A stretch of DNA of 18,034 nt, taken from contig JAUUNJ010000015.1 in the NCBI GenBank assembly GCA_030844625.1, positions 1-18,034 of the forward strand, written 5' to 3'. Below the pieces are notes generated by a model that had not been told where the DNA came from, did no database searches, and saw only the letters and a list, made by a program, of their open reading frames with translations. Positions 15,020 through 18,034 of this stretch are shown here, one piece after another. Every line of letters begins with the position of its first letter. Positions within the stretch are counted from its first letter, which is position 1. The stretch is from Roseburia sp. (GTDB lineage Bacteria; Bacillota; Clostridia; Lachnospirales; Lachnospiraceae). The position numbers were made by a program, and so were the translations under genes.

Positions 15020-16477
15020 CTATTTTGCCAGCAGTTCAATACCTTTTTTAATTCTCTTAATGGATTCCTCTTTTCCAATTACTTCCATAATTTCAAAAGC
15101 TCCAGCCGGTGTCATCTGCTTACCTGAAACTGCAGTTCGAAGCGGCCACAATGCCTGTCCGTTCTTACAACCTTTTTTCCCAATATACTCAAATACAAGA
15201 TCATGAAGTCCGTCCACAGAATAATCATCTGTTCCTTCCAGTATTGGAAGAAGTTCCTTAAGTACTTCCAGAGAATTTTCTGAATTTGTCTTCATTTTCT
15301 TGTGAGTGTACATTTCTGCACTGTACTCAGGAAGCTCCTGAAAGAAATCTACCATTTCACAAATCTCAGGAAATACTTCGATACGGGTCTTAACCATATC
15401 AAGAATTTTCTTCAAATCAATGTCTTTTGTAATCACCTTTGTAATATAAGGTGTTGCTAATGTATAGAACTTATTGTCGTCCATTGCCTTAATGTATTCA
15501 CCATTCATCCATTTCAGTTTCTGAATATCAAATACAGATGGGCTCTTGTTGACCTTGTGGTAATCAAATTCTTTTATCAGTTCATCCAACGTGAAAATTT
15601 CTGTATTGTCTTCCGGACTCCATCCGAGAAGTGCAATATAATTAACCACCGCTTCCGGCACAAATCCCTGTTCAATCAAATCTTCATAAGATGCATGTCC
15701 CGAACGTTTACTCAATTTCTTATGGTTTTCGTCTGTAATCAATGGAAGATGAATATACTTCGGTACTTCCCATCCAAATGCTTCATAAAGCCTCTGATAT
15801 TTCGGAGAGGATGAAATATACTCATTCCCTCTTACCACATGTGTGATTCCCTGAAGGTGATCATCAATTACATTGGCAAAATTGTATGTTGGATAACCGT
15901 CTGACTTAATCAATATCATATCGTCAAGTTCTTTATTTTCGACTGTGATTTCTCCGTAAAGTTCATCCATGAAAGTTGTTGTTCCCTCTGTAGGCATATT
16001 AATTCGAATAACATATGGCCTGCCTGCATCAAGATTTGCCTGTATTTCTTCTTTGGAAAGATTCAGGCAATGCTTGTCATAAATTGTAATTTCCTTACCG
16101 TCCTCTCCCACTGATGTTTTTAAAGATTCCAGTCTTTCCCTGTCACAGAAACAATAATAGGCATCTCCGCTTTCAATCAATTTTTTAGCATACTCTAAAT
16201 AAATCCCTGAAGCCTGACGCTCACTCTGGATATAAGGACCATATCCTTTATCCTTGTCCGGACCCTCGTCATGAATCAGCCCTGTCTGCTCCATGGTCTT
16301 ATAAATAATATCTACGGCACCTTCAACATAACGCTCTCTGTCCGTATCTTCTATTCTTAAAATAAAATCTCCGCCCTCATGCTTTGCAATTAAAAACTCA
16401 TACAGAGCCGTCCTTAAATTACCTACATGCATTCTACCTGTTGGACTTGGTGCAAATCTTGTTCTTATCTTTGACAT
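15020..16477 (-). CDS. gltX: Glutamyl-tRNA synthetase
   Basis: Class I aminoacyl-tRNA synthetase charging tRNA-Glu with glutamate. The start at 16477 gives 485 residues, normal for the family, and has AGGAG eight bases upstream. An upstream in-frame ATG at 16513 lies at the predicted transcription start and is rejected. Signatures are [14 protein letters not shown] (7-20, HIGH-type motif) and KKLSKRSG (253-260, KMSKS-type). A C-x-C (C109, C111) followed by Y133 and C137 fits the zinc-binding insert known in several GluRS enzymes. Most Firmicutes lack GlnRS and use a non-discriminating GluRS plus GatCAB; whether this one is non-discriminating cannot be read directly. The gene is transcribed alone, between its own promoter and a strong terminator. 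No T-box leader is seen. Confidence 0.97.
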   Translation of the reverse strand: MSKIRTRFAPSPTGRMHVGNLRTALYEFLIAKHEGGDFILRIEDTDRERYVEGAVDIIYKTMEQTGLIHDEGPDKDKGYGPYIQSERQASGIYLEYAKKLIESGDAYYCFCDRERLESLKTSVGEDGKEITIYDKHCLNLSKEEIQANLDAGRPYVIRINMPTEGTTTFMDELYGEITVENKELDDMILIKSDGYPTYNFANVIDDHLQGITHVVRGNEYISSSPKYQRLYEAFGWEVPKYIHLPLITDENHKKLSKRSGHASYEDLIEQGFVPEAVVNYIALLGWSPEDNTEIFTLDELIKEFDYHKVNKSPSVFDIQKLKWMNGEYIKAMDDNKFYTLATPYITKVITKDIDLKKILDMVKTRIEVFPEICEMVDFFQELPEYSAEMYTHKKMKTNSENSLEVLKELLPILEGTDDYSVDGLHDLVFEYIGKKGCKNGQALWPLRTAVSGKQMTPAGAFEIMEVIGKEESIKRIKKGIELLAK

Positions 16478-16518
16478 TTCATTTTCTCCTATATTTAACA
16501 ATTTTCTCAACATGTTAC

Positions 16519-16547
16519 ATTATACCGTCATAGCAGAGAATATTCAA
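16519..16547 (-). promoter_or_regulatory. Sigma-A-type promoter of gltX
   Basis: Minus-strand TTGAAT (16547-16542), 17-base spacer, perfect TATAAT (16524-16519). Transcription would start near 16512, about 35 bases before the ATG at 16477, which supports that start codon. Confidence 0.75.
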
Positions 16548-16658
16548 TATTCATCACATCTAAAAAGCTCTCTTTTCTTCTCAATCTTATTTATAAAAAA
16601 GAATCCCCTTGGTACAATCTTTCGCCAATAAGTATGGCAGATTAATTTCGTATTACAG

Positions 16659-16681
16659 AAAAAAGCTGCCTGTCAGGCAGC
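16659..16681 (-). terminator. Intrinsic terminator of the P-loop kinase gene
   Basis: GC-rich 7-bp stem GCTGCCT / AGGCAGC with a 3-base loop (16665-16681), followed on the minus strand by six T residues (16664-16659). It begins 12 bases after the stop at 16694. The region between it and the gltX promoter (about 110 bases) shows nothing else recognisable. Confidence 0.88.
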
Positions 16682-16693
16682 CTATCAGTTCAA

Positions 16694-17269
16694 TTATTTT
16701 AATTTTTTAAAATACTCTACAGCCTCATTCATTGAATTCTTAAAGGAATCATCCGATGAATTATCAAACAAGAATAAATTCTTAATTCCATCCGGAACTG
16801 AGAAGTCAAGTCTCTGAACATACTCATCCCAATGCTCAAGTTTCCATGTATCTCTATCAGAATTACGTGCAATCATTCTCTGTCTGCATACCTCAACCTG
16901 ACACTGTACCCAGACAACTACTAATTCAGCGCCTTTTTTCTTCAAAAGCTGCTGTCTTAAATTCTCCATATATCCGGGAGTTCTTACTTCACGGGAATAT
17001 GGAGCATTGATAAACACCGTGTCATTATACTCTAATGCTTCCATTGCAATTTCCATGATACAGTCATATTCATAATCTCTTATCTCTGCTTCAAAGAAGT
17101 CGGAACTTCTGTTGTACTCTTCATTAGCAACAACAAAAATCTGCTTTGATAATACAATAAGAGAATCTTTATCAAGATACACACAGTTCGGCATTGCCTT
17201 TGCTAATTTTTTTGTTACAAATGTCTTTCCACAAGCTGGTGGAGATGTTACTAAAATTAACTTCTTCAT
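16694..17269 (-). CDS. P-loop kinase-like ATPase (AAA_33 / zeta-toxin-like fold), substrate unknown
   Basis: A 191-residue soluble protein with an N-terminal P-loop, SPPACGKT (residues 9-16), in which the usual first Gly is Ser. A beta-strand and Asp follow (CVYLDKDSL), and later VWVQCQVEVCRQRMIARNSDRD resembles the LID region of nucleoside/shikimate-type kinases, with Arg residues for phosphate binding. The length fits small metabolite kinases and stand-alone zeta-like kinases, but no antitoxin-like partner gene is adjacent. GAGG lies nine bases before the ATG at 17269. It has its own promoter and terminator, so it is probably monocistronic. Function beyond ATP-dependent phosphoryl transfer cannot be assigned. 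Confidence 0.8.
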   Translation of the reverse strand: MKKLILVTSPPACGKTFVTKKLAKAMPNCVYLDKDSLIVLSKQIFVVANEEYNRSSDFFEAEIRDYEYDCIMEIAMEALEYNDTVFINAPYSREVRTPGYMENLRQQLLKKKGAELVVVWVQCQVEVCRQRMIARNSDRDTWKLEHWDEYVQRLDFSVPDGIKNLFLFDNSSDDSFKNSMNEAVEYFKKLK

Positions 17270-17332
17270 AATTACAAACCTCTTTTATATATAATGTAAA
17301 ATCGTTACAAATCTAACCACAATTTTCCCTAT

Positions 17333-17362
17333 ATAATACCACCAATTACCATTTTAAGTCAA
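17333..17362 (-). promoter_or_regulatory. Promoter of the P-loop kinase gene
   Basis: Minus-strand TTGACT (17362-17357), 18-base spacer, TATTAT (17338-17333), placed 22 bases after the sfsA stop codon. The 5' UTR would be about 57 bases and contains a small inverted repeat, TGTAA / TTACA (17295-17309), of unknown meaning. No clear sfsA terminator was seen. Confidence 0.55.
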
Positions 17363-17384
17363 CACTATAATACTATCTTTTCTA

Positions 17385-18034
17385 TTAATTTTTATCCAAA
17401 TATAACCTAATCGGTTTGTTTATTCTCAATTCTGTTTCCGTTACAATACAATCATATGCCATAATCATGACTCCGGCATCACGTGCTCTAATCAATGCTT
17501 TTGAAAATTCCGGATGTGTTGCCCAATTTGGTGAGAAATATTTAACCCCCTCCATTTGGATGACAAACATAATATACGCCTCATATCCTTCTTTTTTTGC
17601 TTTCATCAAATGTTCAATATGTTTCACCGCTCTCTCACTTGGAGCATCCGGAAAAAGAGCCGCACCATCCACTTCCAAAGTTACCCCTTTCACTTCCATC
17701 CATGCTTTTTTTCCATCACCCTCAATATAAAAGTCAAATCTGGACTGGTGATAGGTTTTCTCGGGAATTATGGTTGTTGTATTGTCATAAAGGCCATTTT
17801 CTGTCAACCATTCCTGCACAACTTTATTGGGTGCCTGTGAATCCATGTTAACGATTCTATCTCCTTTTTTCACTTTTACCAGATCAAATTTAGTTTTTCG
17901 GTTGGGATTATCCGATTTTTGGAGAAATACTTCTGCATCCGGCAGTAAAATCTCTCTGCATCTTCCTGTATTTTTCACATGAACAATTTGTGGTTCCCCC
18001 TCTATTTCCACGTTAGCAATAAATCTATTAGGTC
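17385..18034 (-). CDS. sfsA: SfsA family nuclease-like protein, 5' end outside window
   Basis: The frame enters from the right edge with PNRFIAN followed by VEIEGEPQIVHVKNTGRC, the typical SfsA N-terminus, so the true start lies a few codons beyond 18034 and a GTG at 18011 is internal. The visible 216 residues reach the normal C-terminus. Family motifs are NTGRC, DSQAPN, RFDFYIE, and the MEVKGVTL plus FPDAPSERAVKHI stretch, which carries the PD-(D/E)xK nuclease-like Asp, Glu and Lys. SfsA was named for sugar fermentation stimulation in E. coli; an N-terminal OB-type nucleic-acid-binding domain and C-terminal nuclease-like domain are known for the family. Physiological role in clostridia is unclear. 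Confidence 0.95.
   Translation of the reverse strand, partial: PNRFIANVEIEGEPQIVHVKNTGRCREILLPDAEVFLQKSDNPNRKTKFDLVKVKKGDRIVNMDSQAPNKVVQEWLTENGLYDNTTTIIPEKTYHQSRFDFYIEGDGKKAWMEVKGVTLEVDGAALFPDAPSERAVKHIEHLMKAKKEGYEAYIMFVIQMEGVKYFSPNWATHPEFSKALIRARDAGVMIMAYDCIVTETELRINKPIRLYLDKN

Noticed and set aside
16478-16513. Upstream ATG of gltX adding twelve residues
   Set aside because: It coincides with the predicted transcription start and lacks a ribosome site; the ATG at 16477 matches the family N-terminus and has AGGAG.
16514-16693. T-box or other riboswitch before gltX
   Set aside because: The mapped promoter leaves only about 35 bases of leader, and no T-box sequence or antiterminator was found.
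17295-17309. TGTAA/TTACA inverted repeat in the leader of the P-loop kinase gene as an operator
   Set aside because: Only five pairs in AT-rich DNA; not distinguishable from chance.

Overview
The window looks like chromosomal DNA from an AT-rich Gram-positive anaerobe of the Clostridia, most likely a Lachnospiraceae-type gut bacterium. That placement is inferred from AT-rich intergenic DNA, AGGAG-type ribosome sites, sigma-A-like promoters, and gene types such as BspA-like leucine-rich repeat proteins, a FolB-FolK fusion, DUF1292 and SfsA. All genes are on the minus strand, so the window is read from high to low coordinates. No rRNA, tRNA, CRISPR array, insertion sequence or phage gene was recognised, and no gene-free stretch exceeds about 220 bases.

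In transcription order, the window opens inside sfsA (5' end outside). A P-loop kinase-like gene follows with its own promoter and a strong terminator. Then comes gltX, with a near-consensus promoter and terminator, and next a secreted BspA-like leucine-rich repeat protein. A compact UvrD/PcrA-type helicase has its own extended -10 promoter and a hairpin over its ribosome site. Two small genes follow, a DUF1292 protein and a single-pass membrane protein with an SH3b domain, closed by a hairpin terminator.

The centre is a tight folate cluster, folC-folE-folP-folBK, with gaps of 20, 5 and 4 bases. It covers GTP cyclohydrolase I, dihydroneopterin aldolase plus HPPK, dihydropteroate synthase and folylpolyglutamate/dihydrofolate synthase. 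Together these enzymes take GTP and pABA to (poly)glutamylated folate. 136 bases further on is pheA, the bifunctional chorismate mutase/prephenate dehydratase, which draws on the same chorismate pool that feeds pABA. It is followed by a polytopic membrane protein resembling the YhhN/TMEM86 lysoplasmalogenase family.

The last part holds a small alpha/alpha-toroid (prenyltransferase/squalene-cyclase-like) protein of unknown function with a structured leader. After it comes a large secreted protein with three discoidin (F5/8 type C) modules, interspersed beta-sandwich repeats and a Thr/Pro-rich stalk, running off the window edge.

Most of the window is ordinary housekeeping. The points most worth a second look are a promoter whose -35 box sits in the loop of the preceding gene's terminator hairpin, a terminator-like hairpin 14 bases before folC, a leader hairpin with a tiny ORF before the toroid gene, and family-atypical details in FolP, FolBK, FolC and PheA. 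I saw no clear new defence or mobile system.
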